The notes under the pieces were generated by a model that had not been told where the DNA came from, ran no database searches, and was given only the letters and a program-made list of their open reading frames with translations. DNA of 64,000 nucleotides, from positions 1 to 64,000 of the forward strand of contig DASWRI010000071.1 in the NCBI GenBank assembly GCA_036403235.1, read 5' to 3'. The position numbers and the translations under genes were made by a program. Positions 1-10,957 of the stretch are shown here, in pieces (the first letter of the stretch is position 1; each line of letters begins with the position of its first letter). Source of the DNA: JBGTFE01 sp036403235 (lineage in GTDB: Bacteria > Acidobacteriota > Blastocatellia > Pyrinomonadales > Pyrinomonadaceae).

Positions 1-299
1 AAATAACGAAATAATTGAGATGCGTGTTTAATGTTTAAATCGCCACCGCAATGCTTGCATTCGAAAAGCATTATAATTTTGTTATCTTTTTTAATTGCAT
101 AATCGACTTTTTCACCTTTTTTAATACCAACATCAGCAACAAATTCAGGTATAACTTCTGTCGGGTCGAATATGTCATAACCAAGAGCATTTATAAACGG
201 CATAATTAAGGCGTTTTTAGTCGCTTCTTCGGTTTGTAAAAGGCTGCAAAGTTTTTCGGTTTTAATTGATAATGCTTGAAGCTGTTCGACAAAATTCAT
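1..299 (-). CDS. HsdR N-terminal-domain-like protein (partial, runs off the left edge)
   Basis: Only the first 99 codons are inside the window. The protein starts MNFVEQLQALSIKTEKL and continues through a conserved-looking 'TEEATKNALIMPFINALGYD' stretch, a D in 'KVDYAIK', and a FECK motif about 15 residues later. That order resembles the type I restriction HsdR N-terminal (PD-(D/E)xK-like) domain found in many standalone bacterial proteins. The start is an ATG preceded by AAGGAA about 12 bases upstream. Base composition is more AT-rich than neighbouring housekeeping genes. The rest of the protein is not visible, so a helicase-bearing HsdR and a short single-domain nuclease are both possible. 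Confidence 0.65.
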   Translation of the reverse strand, partial: MNFVEQLQALSIKTEKLCSLLQTEEATKNALIMPFINALGYDIFDPTEVIPEFVADVGIKKGEKVDYAIKKDNKIIMLFECKHCGGDLNIKHASQLFRY

Positions 300-346
300 A
301 ATTATAATATTCCTTATTTTTAGGTTTTAAACTTTATTAGATACAA

Positions 347-802
347 TTATTTTTTAACCAAAGGGCTGCTGTGAAAGGCGACCGGCTGCCATTGGCCTTT
401 GCGCTTTAAGAATGTGACGGTGTAGCGGAATTCTATTTTTACGTCCGGGCCGACGGCGACGACGTAGCGGGCGCGGGTGATGGCCGTCTTGCCGTAGAGG
501 TCAACTTTCTGGTCGTAATCGGTGATGGTGAAATCGGCGGGATTTTTTTTGAGCGCGGCGATGTATTCGTCTTTCGTCACCACCTCGCCGTCCTGAAAAG
601 TCAGGATAAGGTCGTCGGGCAGCATTTTGTCGAGCGCGTCGAAGTCGTGTTTGTTTGAGAAATTGTCCCAGTCGGTCATAAATTGAATTATTTTCCGGGC
701 GTCGGCGTTTGTTTTTTCAAACGGCTTCGTCTGCTGTTTCTGGCTGAAAGCAATGGTCGTCGCGGCGATGATTAAAAGAGCGATGACGGATATTTTTTTC
801 AT
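347..802 (-). CDS. Secreted NTF2-like (DUF4440/SnoaL-type) protein
   Basis: A protein of 151 residues with an N-terminal signal peptide (MKKISVIALLIIAATTIAFS, cleavage probably after AFS). The mature part has the length and pattern of the NTF2-like fold used by DUF4440 proteins: an initial helix 'ADARKIIQFMTDWDNFSNKHD', the 'DALDKMLPDDLILTF' segment, and a C-terminal strand 'RKGQWQPVAFHSS'. Members bind small ligands or act as periplasmic adaptors; no specific role can be assigned. It lies 47 bases upstream of the HsdR-like gene on the same strand and could be co-transcribed with it. No clear Shine-Dalgarno precedes the ATG. Confidence 0.7.
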   Translation of the reverse strand: MKKISVIALLIIAATTIAFSQKQQTKPFEKTNADARKIIQFMTDWDNFSNKHDFDALDKMLPDDLILTFQDGEVVTKDEYIAALKKNPADFTITDYDQKVDLYGKTAITRARYVVAVGPDVKIEFRYTVTFLKRKGQWQPVAFHSSPLVKK

Positions 803-999
803 AATTTAATTGTGCGGGCGGCAAATGCCCTCGTTTTTTATTTGAAAGACTGAAATTCGGATGTCGGGACTGTAAAAGCGAAATCTCATAGGAGCGATTT
901 CTGACTAATATTTATTATTTCGCCTTACATTACTTTATTTCGATTCGGGTAGTCAAGAGTTTTTGTCGAAAGCTTTTGCAGACGCAGCTTCGTTTTTGC

Positions 1000-1039
1000 A
1001 AAAAGAAAAGCCCGCCTGACTTTTGACGGTCAAGCGAGC
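1000..1039 (-). terminator. Rho-independent terminator (minus strand)
   Basis: Read on the minus strand, an 11-bp stem (arms 1029-1039 and 1010-1020, three G-U pairs, 8-base loop) is followed by TTTTCTTTTT. The G-U pairs become mismatches on the plus strand, so the element is directional. It closes the transcript that would contain the TAAC-rich tract. Confidence 0.6.
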
Positions 1040-1062
1040 GTTTTCTCTGGTTGTGGCTGCGG

Positions 1063-1171
1063 ACTAACTAACTAACTATCTAACTAAACTAACTAACTAA
1101 CAGGTAACTAAATTCATAGCTACCGACTAACTAACGTATCTAACTAAGTAACTAACTAACTAACAAACAAC
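1063..1171. repeat. Degenerate TAAC tetranucleotide repeat tract
   Basis: About 110 bases made mostly of TAAC units (plus strand), interrupted by short spacers such as 'aggtaactaaattcatagctac'-like inserts and 'gtatc'. On the minus strand it reads GTTA/TTAG, which puts stop codons in every frame. It lies between two minus-strand terminators (1000-1039 and 1271-1304) in a gap of about 550 bases that has no supported gene. The remainder of that gap shows nothing else recognisable. Confidence 0.75.
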
Positions 1172-1270
1172 CATCAACCATTGATAGATTAACAGAACCA
1201 GATTGCTCTTACAAGGCAAAATTTGATTATGTTTGAATGATTGAAATATTATCTTTTTACATCAACGAAA

Positions 1271-1304
1271 TATAAAAAAGAGACGGCTTACAGAAACCGT
1301 CTCC
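1271..1304 (-). terminator. Rho-independent terminator of the VWFA gene
   Basis: A 7-bp perfect stem GAGACGG/CCGTCTC (1280-1286 with 1297-1303) with a 10-base loop. On the minus strand it is followed by TTTTTTATA. It lies about 50 bases past the stop of the VWFA-like gene. Confidence 0.75.
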
Positions 1305-1351
1305 TTTGTTTTCCCGCCCTTTTTTCGTTTTTATTTCTTCCCTTTTCGTTG

Positions 1352-2302
1352 TTACTGTTTCGCCGGACTTTGATAGCCTTTGCGGTTTGAAAGCTGCATC
1401 TTGCCGTTCCCGTTGCGGACGCTGACTTCTAATTTATGCCACTTGCCGTCAGATTCCGAAGGATAGAAGCCCAAAACGTATTGGTTTTCGACTTCGGTCA
1501 GAATTTTCGTGCAAATCGTGTAAAGATAAAGACGACTGTAAATCATTTTCTCAAACGATTTTCCGCCCGTCGTACGGCTTATCTCTTCGAGCGCGGCTTT
1601 GTTTAGCTCGCTCGTTTCATAGGCGTCGAGCGTGCGCCACTCCTGGCCGCGATAGATTTCCGTGTAGTTCCACGCCCGCTCGGCGGACTTGCTGAAATTG
1701 ACGGTGTAAACCGGAAGATTGACGGCGCGCAGATGACGGCGCAAATCTTTTAAGCTGTTACTGCTCGCGCGGTCTTCGCCGTCGGTCAGAACGATTAAAA
1801 TCTGTTTCGCATTCTTGTGCGCGCGCGTTTTTTCCGATGCCGCCGCAATGGCGTCATACAACGTATGCGGTTTGTTGATTTCGATATTTTTTGTGATTTG
1901 CTCGCTGGTCGGGACAAAATCGGTCGTCAAACTTCCCCGCTCGTTAAAAACGGTGACGAAGTAATCGTCCTTTTGTTTTAACTGCGCGGCAAAAAGTTTG
2001 AGCGCGTCGAGCACGTTTTGCGTCTGCTCACGGTTTGTCGGGTGCATATCGTAAACGATGCCGAAATAGATGGGCGCGTCCTCGGTCGAAAACTCCTCGA
2101 TTTGCTGTTTTGTGCGGCCGTCGAGAACTTCAAAATCTTCGGGCTTTAAGTTTTTTACATATTCGCCGTTTTTGTCGGTCACCGAGACGTTCAGCGTGAC
2201 GAGATTGGTCTCGACGCTGATTTCGTCGGCCTGCGCCGAAATGTTTATGGATGTCGTCGTTAATAAAATGATTGCTAATAAAAATAATTTGATATGTTTC
2301 AT
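1352..2302 (-). CDS. Secreted VWFA-related protein (acidobacterial VWFA family)
   Basis: A protein of 316 residues with a signal peptide (MKHIKLFLLAIILLTTTSIN...SAQ). An N-terminal beta-rich domain has the 'VSVTDKNGEYVKNLKPEDF' hallmark of the acidobacterial VWFA-related family, followed by a von Willebrand A domain from about residue 75. The second metal-site region 'VLTDGED' (around 172) is intact. The first MIDAS motif, usually DxSxS, reads D85-M-H87-P-T89, so metal binding may be lost or changed. The C-terminus 'YVLGFYPS...VRNGNGK...RKGYQSP' is also typical of the family. The ATG has AGGAG 9 bases upstream. Family function is unknown; a secreted binding or adhesion role is inferred. Confidence 0.8.
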   Translation of the reverse strand: MKHIKLFLLAIILLTTTSINISAQADEISVETNLVTLNVSVTDKNGEYVKNLKPEDFEVLDGRTKQQIEEFSTEDAPIYFGIVYDMHPTNREQTQNVLDALKLFAAQLKQKDDYFVTVFNERGSLTTDFVPTSEQITKNIEINKPHTLYDAIAAASEKTRAHKNAKQILIVLTDGEDRASSNSLKDLRRHLRAVNLPVYTVNFSKSAERAWNYTEIYRGQEWRTLDAYETSELNKAALEEISRTTGGKSFEKMIYSRLYLYTICTKILTEVENQYVLGFYPSESDGKWHKLEVSVRNGNGKMQLSNRKGYQSPAKQ

Positions 2303-2603
2303 AAATACGCTCCTGCAGAATTCGGTTTTTTAACCTCTTCCGCTATTAACGCGGTAAAATAATAAAAAAAGGGTCAAAAACATAAAAAAAACCAGAGTTG
2401 ATTTCTGAATTCACACTTTTTCAAATGTATCGGTTTCTAATATAAGTTTTGTTTGTAAAGATTTTATGTGGGGACAAAAGAGATTTGTAAAGATACGGTA
2501 AATCTATCGCAGATAATAAAATCAGCCGCAAATATATTTGGATTTTAGAACTTGGAGCTTTGAATGTTGAAAGAAGCAATCAAGGTCTAAGCTCATTCTA
2601 CTT
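2303..2603. other. Intergenic region without a recognisable gene
   Basis: About 300 AT-rich bases between the VWFA gene and the 3' end of carB, both on the minus strand. It contains A-runs (around 2358-2395) that could hold the VWFA promoter. No convincing -10/-35 pair, terminator or ORF with a ribosome binding site was found. Confidence 0.5.
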
Positions 2604-5828
<3,225 letters not shown>

Positions 5829-5841
5829 ATTCGAAATTTTG

Positions 5842-5847
5842 ATTATA
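5842..5847 (-). promoter_or_regulatory. Possible -10 element of carB
   Basis: TATAAT on the minus strand, placed inside the T-tract end of the upstream terminator. The hexamer 17 bases upstream is TTAGAT, a weak -35. If used, transcription would begin within about 10 bases of the carB ATG at 5828. Confidence 0.35.
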
Positions 5848-5849
5848 CA

Positions 5850-5880
5850 AAAAAAACGCGGTCAATCTAACCGCGTTTTT
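5850..5880 (-). terminator. Terminator between the haloperoxidase gene and carB
   Basis: An 8-bp perfect stem, AAACGCGG/CCGCGTTT (5854-5861 with 5871-5878), with a 9-base loop. It has a T-run on both strands, so it could work bidirectionally. On the minus strand it ends the haloperoxidase transcript about 25 bases past its stop codon. Confidence 0.8.
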
Positions 5881-5903
5881 GATTTTAGTTTTTTCTACCG
5901 ACA

Positions 5904-7616
5904 TCAGACAGTAATCGTCGTGCCGTCAAATTTGGTCAGGCTGAAGCCGTTAAAGGTTTCGTTGTAGCACGATTTACCGTCGCGCAAAATGCTGATGGCG
6001 ACGGCTTCGCCCAAAAGCATCGATTCGGTTCCGTCCGAGCGCCAGTGAACTCCGGCGGTGTTGCGTCCGAGCGCGACGTTTGAAGCCATTTTGTTAAGCT
6101 CTCCGCCGACCGTTAAATTATCGCTTCCGGCGTACGAAAGTAAATTTTGTCCGGTCGAATCGGGCACGACCGGATTCGGAATAACGAAAGATTCGTTAAA
6201 CCAGGCCTTTAAAATCGTCACGCACGCGCCCGCAACCGTTGCGTGCCCCGCGCCGTAGGACGGGTGCGTCGGCGAGCCTTCGGGAAAGGCCTGCGGCAGA
6301 AACGCGTTTCCGGCGGGAAGTTGCCCGCCGAGACGTGTCGCGGTCGTCACCGAGTTGACGATTTCCGAATGAACCGGATAATTTGCCCCGTGATAAGCCT
6401 TACGGTCAACCCGCTCGGCAAAAACTTCGGGTCTTAAACGACGGTGCATCGTCCATTTTTGATTCCAGACGGCTTTCAAAGCGCGCGTCGAAACTTCGCA
6501 CAAAAGCGTGGCGATGTGCGGCCCGCCAAACGTCCCGAAGCCGATTTGCGTCACCGAATTTTTGTAAGGATTTCCGTTGTCAACCGGCACGCCAAGACCC
6601 GCAATAATCAGAAACGCCTGAAAATAAGCTTGAAACAAAACATCGACGTGCACCCACTGGCCGAGGTCGCGCCCGTTTCTCATATAGCGCGTCGTCGGGT
6701 CAAAAAGGTCGCCGCCGGCGGGCGTCTGACCGTTCTGCGCCGTCAGCCAGCTGTTAAAATCGGTCATATAATTCTGACCGCCGCCGCCGCCCGCCGGAAG
6801 AACCGTGCGGATTTTCTGGCTGATTTCGTTGGCGCCGAAAAAGCATTGCTGCAGAAAAAACTGCGAAAGATACGGGCCGGCTTTATCGCCCGACGTCAGA
6901 CCGCGAAAAAGGACGCGCGGCGTGACCTGCCCGTTGGTGTCTTTGGCGCCTTTGAAATCCGTGCCGAAAAGCGTCAAATCGGCGGCGGCCGAAGCGGCAA
7001 TCGCGTTTGTTTCATAATCGCTGTAGGGCACATCGCGCAGAAACGCCATCCAGTAATTTTCGGCAATTTCGGCCGCGATTTCACGACTGGCCAAAGCGGG
7101 CGGAGCCGGCTGAACAAAGCTAAAAGCGTCAGCGCCTTCCATATCAAAGGCGAGACCGCACTGCGGATTTGTCAGTTTTACCGTTCCGCCCATCGGAATC
7201 TGCTCAAACATCGCCGGGCTTCCGGTCGAAAGCGCGTTGACGAGTGCGTAATATGCAGTTAAATCGACCTCGCCGTTGGCCTGGTGCGGCAGGCCTTTCG
7301 AGAAGTTGCCGATTTTATTCGGATACAAGGTTTCGTCGCCGTTTGTCAGGCGCGGAAAATTTGACGTGTTCAGATAGTTGGCTTCGGCGGCGTTGATGCG
7401 TAATTGATAGCACGACCTTGCGCGTCGCGAATCAAAACCCGGAAGGCCGCGCGTTGTTTTTTGAGCCTGGGCTTTTGATTTCGGGTCGAGAAAAGGCACG
7501 ATGGCGGCGACTGAGGCCGTGGTTATCGCGGCTTTGCCTAAATTGCCGAGAAATTTTCGACGGGTGGTTGCGGGTTCGGATAAGGGTTCGGTATTTATTT
7601 CAAGTTCTTTTTTCAT
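5904..7616 (-). CDS. Tat-exported vanadium-dependent haloperoxidase-like protein (PAP2 superfamily)
   Basis: A protein of 570 residues. The start at 7616 is chosen over an in-frame ATG 51 bases upstream because GGAGAA sits 7 bases before it. The N-terminus carries a twin-arginine signal, 'TTRRKFLGNLGKAA', followed by a hydrophobic stretch. The C-terminal third has the vanadate/phosphate pocket order of vanadium haloperoxidases and PAP2 phosphatases: 'KWTMHRRLRPE', then 'THPSYGAGHATVAG' (Ser/Gly/His), then 'AGVHWRSDGTES' with the His that would bind vanadate. Chloride or bromide oxidation is inferred from the family; phosphatase activity is the alternative. It is followed by its own terminator and looks monocistronic. 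Confidence 0.85.
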   Translation of the reverse strand: MKKELEINTEPLSEPATTRRKFLGNLGKAAITTASVAAIVPFLDPKSKAQAQKTTRGLPGFDSRRARSCYQLRINAAEANYLNTSNFPRLTNGDETLYPNKIGNFSKGLPHQANGEVDLTAYYALVNALSTGSPAMFEQIPMGGTVKLTNPQCGLAFDMEGADAFSFVQPAPPALASREIAAEIAENYWMAFLRDVPYSDYETNAIAASAAADLTLFGTDFKGAKDTNGQVTPRVLFRGLTSGDKAGPYLSQFFLQQCFFGANEISQKIRTVLPAGGGGGQNYMTDFNSWLTAQNGQTPAGGDLFDPTTRYMRNGRDLGQWVHVDVLFQAYFQAFLIIAGLGVPVDNGNPYKNSVTQIGFGTFGGPHIATLLCEVSTRALKAVWNQKWTMHRRLRPEVFAERVDRKAYHGANYPVHSEIVNSVTTATRLGGQLPAGNAFLPQAFPEGSPTHPSYGAGHATVAGACVTILKAWFNESFVIPNPVVPDSTGQNLLSYAGSDNLTVGGELNKMASNVALGRNTAGVHWRSDGTESMLLGEAVAISILRDGKSCYNETFNGFSLTKFDGTTITV

Positions 7617-7846
7617 AAATTTTCTCCGGGTTTGGTAGTGAATTGACGGCAAATTATAATCTTCCAAAAAATAAAAATTATGAGTTTCAGAAAATTATAA
7701 ATCTTGCATCTCTATATAATGATGTGTTGAAATTTCCCGAAAAAATACAATTTTTTTGAAGTTATCAGCTTTTATCTAACGAAGCGTAGATTTGCAGTTG
7801 CAGATATTTGAACACGAAATCGTAAATTTGGCAAATATATTTGATT

Positions 7847-8914
7847 TCACTCGCCCGGAAAACCGACAAAAATCGGCTCGGTTTCAAGCCGAACGTCGAA
7901 AATATTTTTCACTTTCGCCTGAATTTCTTCTTTTAAAGCCAGAATTTCCCCGGCCGAAGCGCTGCCGAGATTTACGACGGCCAGCGTGTGTCTCGTCGAA
8001 AGGCCGGCGTTTCCCTTTTTGTAACCCTTTTGAAAACCGGAGTTTTCAATCAGCCACGCGGCCGGGACTTTTACGCTGCGGTCATCAACTTTGTAACCCG
8101 GCACGTTTTCGATTTTCGATTTTTGCGCTTTTTCCAAAATTTCGGCGAATTTTTCGTTTGAGACAATCGGATTTTTGAAAAACGAGCCGGCGCTTTTCGA
8201 ATTCGGGTCGCGTTCGTCAATCACCATCGATTTTGCAGCACGAATTTCGATGATGACGCGCCGCGTTTCGGCCAAATCCGGCGCGTGCTCGCCGAAATAT
8301 TTTTTCAAATCGGCGTAAACGATTTTCGGCGCGCCGCCCGAAGTTAATTCGTATGTCACGGCTAAAACGATGTAGCGATTTTTTTCCGACGTATTGAAAA
8401 TGCTGGTGCGGTAAGCAAAATGACATTGAGAATTTGATAAATCGACGAAATTTTTTGTCTTCCGGTCAAAAACGCGGACGGACGCAATCGTCTCGGAGAC
8501 TTCCTGCCCGTAGGCGCCGACGTTCTGGACGGGCGTTCCGCCGACAAAGCCCGGAATGCCGCTTAAACATTCGATTCCGGCGAGGTTTTCCGCGACGCAG
8601 AACCGGACGAATTCGTCCCAGTCTTCGCCCGCCTGCGCTGTTACGCGGATAATTTCGTTCGGCTGCTCAAAAGTTGAAATTCCTTTCAAAGCAATCTGCA
8701 AAACAAGCCCGTTAAAGCCCTCGTCGGCGATTAAAACATTGCTTCCGCCGCCGAGAATAAAAATATTCAAATCGTTTTCTTCGGCGAATCGAAGCGCGTC
8801 CGCGACATCGCTTTCGCTTTTCGCCTCGATAAAAAAACGCGCCGCGCCGCCGATTTTCAAGGTCGTTTTTTCGGCCAGAGAAACGTTTTCCTGAATTGTA
8901 AACCTTGATTTCAT
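7847..8914 (-). CDS. murB: UDP-N-acetylenolpyruvoylglucosamine reductase
   Basis: A protein of 355 residues, the length of the E. coli-like (type I) MurB. It performs the NADPH-dependent reduction that gives UDP-MurNAc in peptidoglycan synthesis. The FAD-binding domain is visible ('TTLKIGGAARFF', 'FILGGGSNVLIADEGF', 'GIECLSGIPGFVGGTPVQNVGAYG'). The catalytic segment 'SAGSFFKNP' supplies the proton-donating Ser, and the C-terminal 'VPAAWLIENSGFQKGY' is family-typical. The ATG at 8914 is preferred to the adjacent TTG at 8917. No Shine-Dalgarno exists: the T-tract of a terminator hairpin ends immediately before the start, an unusual arrangement for an essential gene. Confidence 0.96.
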   Translation of the reverse strand: MKSRFTIQENVSLAEKTTLKIGGAARFFIEAKSESDVADALRFAEENDLNIFILGGGSNVLIADEGFNGLVLQIALKGISTFEQPNEIIRVTAQAGEDWDEFVRFCVAENLAGIECLSGIPGFVGGTPVQNVGAYGQEVSETIASVRVFDRKTKNFVDLSNSQCHFAYRTSIFNTSEKNRYIVLAVTYELTSGGAPKIVYADLKKYFGEHAPDLAETRRVIIEIRAAKSMVIDERDPNSKSAGSFFKNPIVSNEKFAEILEKAQKSKIENVPGYKVDDRSVKVPAAWLIENSGFQKGYKKGNAGLSTRHTLAVVNLGSASAGEILALKEEIQAKVKNIFDVRLETEPIFVGFPGE

Positions 8915-8965
8915 CAAACAAAAAAGAGTTCGGAATCAAGATTTTAACTGCTCGACGCCGAACTC
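8915..8965 (-). terminator. Terminator of the TPR gene, abutting the murB start
   Basis: An 8-bp perfect stem GAGTTCGG/CCGAACTC (8926-8933 with 8958-8965), a 24-base loop, and TTTTTTGTTT on the minus strand. The T-tract runs directly into the murB start at 8914. It either ends the TPR transcript or controls read-through into murB. Confidence 0.7.
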
Positions 8966-8987
8966 TCAAATCTAATTATCGCGGAAG

Positions 8988-10781
8988 TTACTTTTTGACC
9001 GCACCGCCGCTGGCAGCTTCGAGCAAAACGGCCAAATCCCGGCGGCCGAGCTGCACAAGCGTCTGGTATTCCTTTTTCGCCTCTTTCATATTTTTGCGCT
9101 GGATTTCCGTTTCGCCGAGATTGAAATGACCGCTCGCAAAATTTTTGTCAATCTCGATGGTGCGCTTGAACTGTTTGGCGGCGTTGTCAAAATCGTTGTT
9201 TCTGCGATAAGCGATGCCGAGCTCGTTTATCGCCGGAATCCAGTCTTTGCGCAAATCGTCGGCGCGTTTCAGCGTTTCGATGGCGCTTTTGTATTCGCCC
9301 AAATCCGATTGCGTAATTCCGAGATTGAGATAAGTCGCCGGAAACTTCTGATTTATCTTGACGGCTTCGAGCAAGCTCGTTTTCGCTTTTTGCAGCTTGG
9401 CGTCAGCGTCCGCTTTTTTCTTGTCTTTGATGTCGTTCTGCGCCGAATTGTAATAAGCCCAGCCGAGATTTGTGTAATCGATGTAATCGCGGCTGAACGA
9501 GAGCGCCTTCGACAGATTTTCGATGGCCGTATTCCAGTAATTTTCTTTTCCGGGCTGCGTCGCGACCCGGCCGGCGGCAAATCCGTATTTACTGAAAAGC
9601 TCGGCATCGTTTGTGATAAAAGTCGTCGCCAAGCGGTATTGACCGATGGCGTCGTCGTAGCGTTTCTGCTCGAGATAAATCTGGGCTAAATTGGCGTAGG
9701 CTTCGCCCATATTGTTTTTCAGCTTGATGGTCTGCTTGTAAGCATTAATCGATTCGTCGTATTTTCCGTCGTTGTAAAAGGCGACGCCCAAATCAAACCA
9801 CGCTTCGGTGTATTTCGGGTCAAGCCGGACGGCTTCGTTGTATTGAGCAATCGCTTCGGCGTCTTTTCCGGTTTTGCCGAGCGTTTCGCCGAGATAATAA
9901 TGCGCTTCTGCCGAATTTGGGTCGAGTTCGACGGCGCGCCGGAAAGCCTTGACGGCTTCGTCCGTTTGATTTTGTTTATAGCGAACCAGACCTAAAAAAA
10001 GCTGCGTTTCGGCGTTGTCCGGGCTCGCGGCGAGCGCTTTCGTCAGATAATTGTCGGCTTCGGCGATTTCGCCTTTCTCGTAATACGAAACTCCGACCGG
10101 CGTGTAAAGCTCGGTCAAATCGGGGTCGAGCGCTAACGCTTTTTTGTAATTTACGATGGCGTTCTCGCTGTCATCGAGCGCGTCGAAGGACTCGCCCAAA
10201 CCGGCAAACGCGCCCGCGTTTTTATCATTTAATTTTATCGCTTCGAGATAAAGCGATTTAGCCGCCGAAGGATTTTCCGCTTCGAGAAACGTGTCGGCCT
10301 TGCGTGTGTAAGCTTCGCTCAAACCGAGTTTTGCATTAGCGTTTTTGGCGTCGAGATTTGTGGCTTCGCGAAAAATATTGACTGCTTTGTCGATTTGATT
10401 TTGATTAAGATAATATTCGCCCGCGCCAGCAAAAATACGCGAGACTTCTTCTTTCGGCTTGGTGGAGAGTACGTTTCCGGCAATCGTGCTCGGATTGACT
10501 TCTTTGGATTTCGTGCGCTTCGGGTTGGTTTTCGCAACCGTCACGGTTTGTTTCTGAATTCTTTTGGTCGTCGCGATTTTTTGAACTTTAATCCGCTTAA
10601 CGCTTGACGCGTTTTGAAAAGCCCTTTTCTTTTGCTCCTGTTTGATGCGAAACGTAAATCCGCCCGAAAGGTCGTCAGATGTAACGACGTCCTGCGCCTT
10701 GACAAAGATGCCGTTCAGCAAAAAACTCCAGATAACAAACAAACTAAAAACAATTCGGCCGACTCGATTTCTTTTTTGCAT
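8988..10781 (-). CDS. Exported tetratricopeptide-repeat protein
   Basis: A protein of 597 residues with an N-terminal signal or anchor segment (RIVFSLFVIWSFLLNGIFVKAQ). A basic, poorly structured stretch follows (about 40-100, rich in K, R, T). The rest is TPR repeats from about residue 110 to 580, with regular A/Y/L/G/P spacing such as 'AEAHYYLGETLGKTGKDAEA' and 'TEAWFDLGVAFYNDGKYDES'; at least a dozen units can be counted by eye. TPR arrays bind partner proteins; the partner is unknown. The ATG has GGGGAG six bases upstream. It precedes murB on the same strand but is separated from it by a terminator. Confidence 0.85.
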   Translation of the reverse strand: MQKRNRVGRIVFSLFVIWSFLLNGIFVKAQDVVTSDDLSGGFTFRIKQEQKKRAFQNASSVKRIKVQKIATTKRIQKQTVTVAKTNPKRTKSKEVNPSTIAGNVLSTKPKEEVSRIFAGAGEYYLNQNQIDKAVNIFREATNLDAKNANAKLGLSEAYTRKADTFLEAENPSAAKSLYLEAIKLNDKNAGAFAGLGESFDALDDSENAIVNYKKALALDPDLTELYTPVGVSYYEKGEIAEADNYLTKALAASPDNAETQLFLGLVRYKQNQTDEAVKAFRRAVELDPNSAEAHYYLGETLGKTGKDAEAIAQYNEAVRLDPKYTEAWFDLGVAFYNDGKYDESINAYKQTIKLKNNMGEAYANLAQIYLEQKRYDDAIGQYRLATTFITNDAELFSKYGFAAGRVATQPGKENYWNTAIENLSKALSFSRDYIDYTNLGWAYYNSAQNDIKDKKKADADAKLQKAKTSLLEAVKINQKFPATYLNLGITQSDLGEYKSAIETLKRADDLRKDWIPAINELGIAYRRNNDFDNAAKQFKRTIEIDKNFASGHFNLGETEIQRKNMKEAKKEYQTLVQLGRRDLAVLLEAASGGAVKK

Positions 10782-10957
10782 TTTTAACTCCCCAGTTTTT
10801 CTTTTATTCTACCCGACATTTTCTCTGCGGCAAGCCGCTTTTATGATGCTTTCGCCTTAAATTGACGTTTGCAAAATAAAAATTTTGCTCTTTCGGACAA
10901 AAGCGGCTTGACCCGTTGAAGAATCAAACCGCCTACTTAAGTCAAATCAGCACAAGA

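Noticed and set aside
1063..1171. CRISPR or transposon end repeats
   Set aside because: The tract is a degenerate tetranucleotide repeat without spacers, transposase or flanking target duplication.
6444..7262. 272-codon frame antisense to the haloperoxidase-like gene
   Set aside because: It mirrors the codon bias of the real gene on the other strand, has no ribosome binding site and encodes an Arg-rich protein with no recognisable family.
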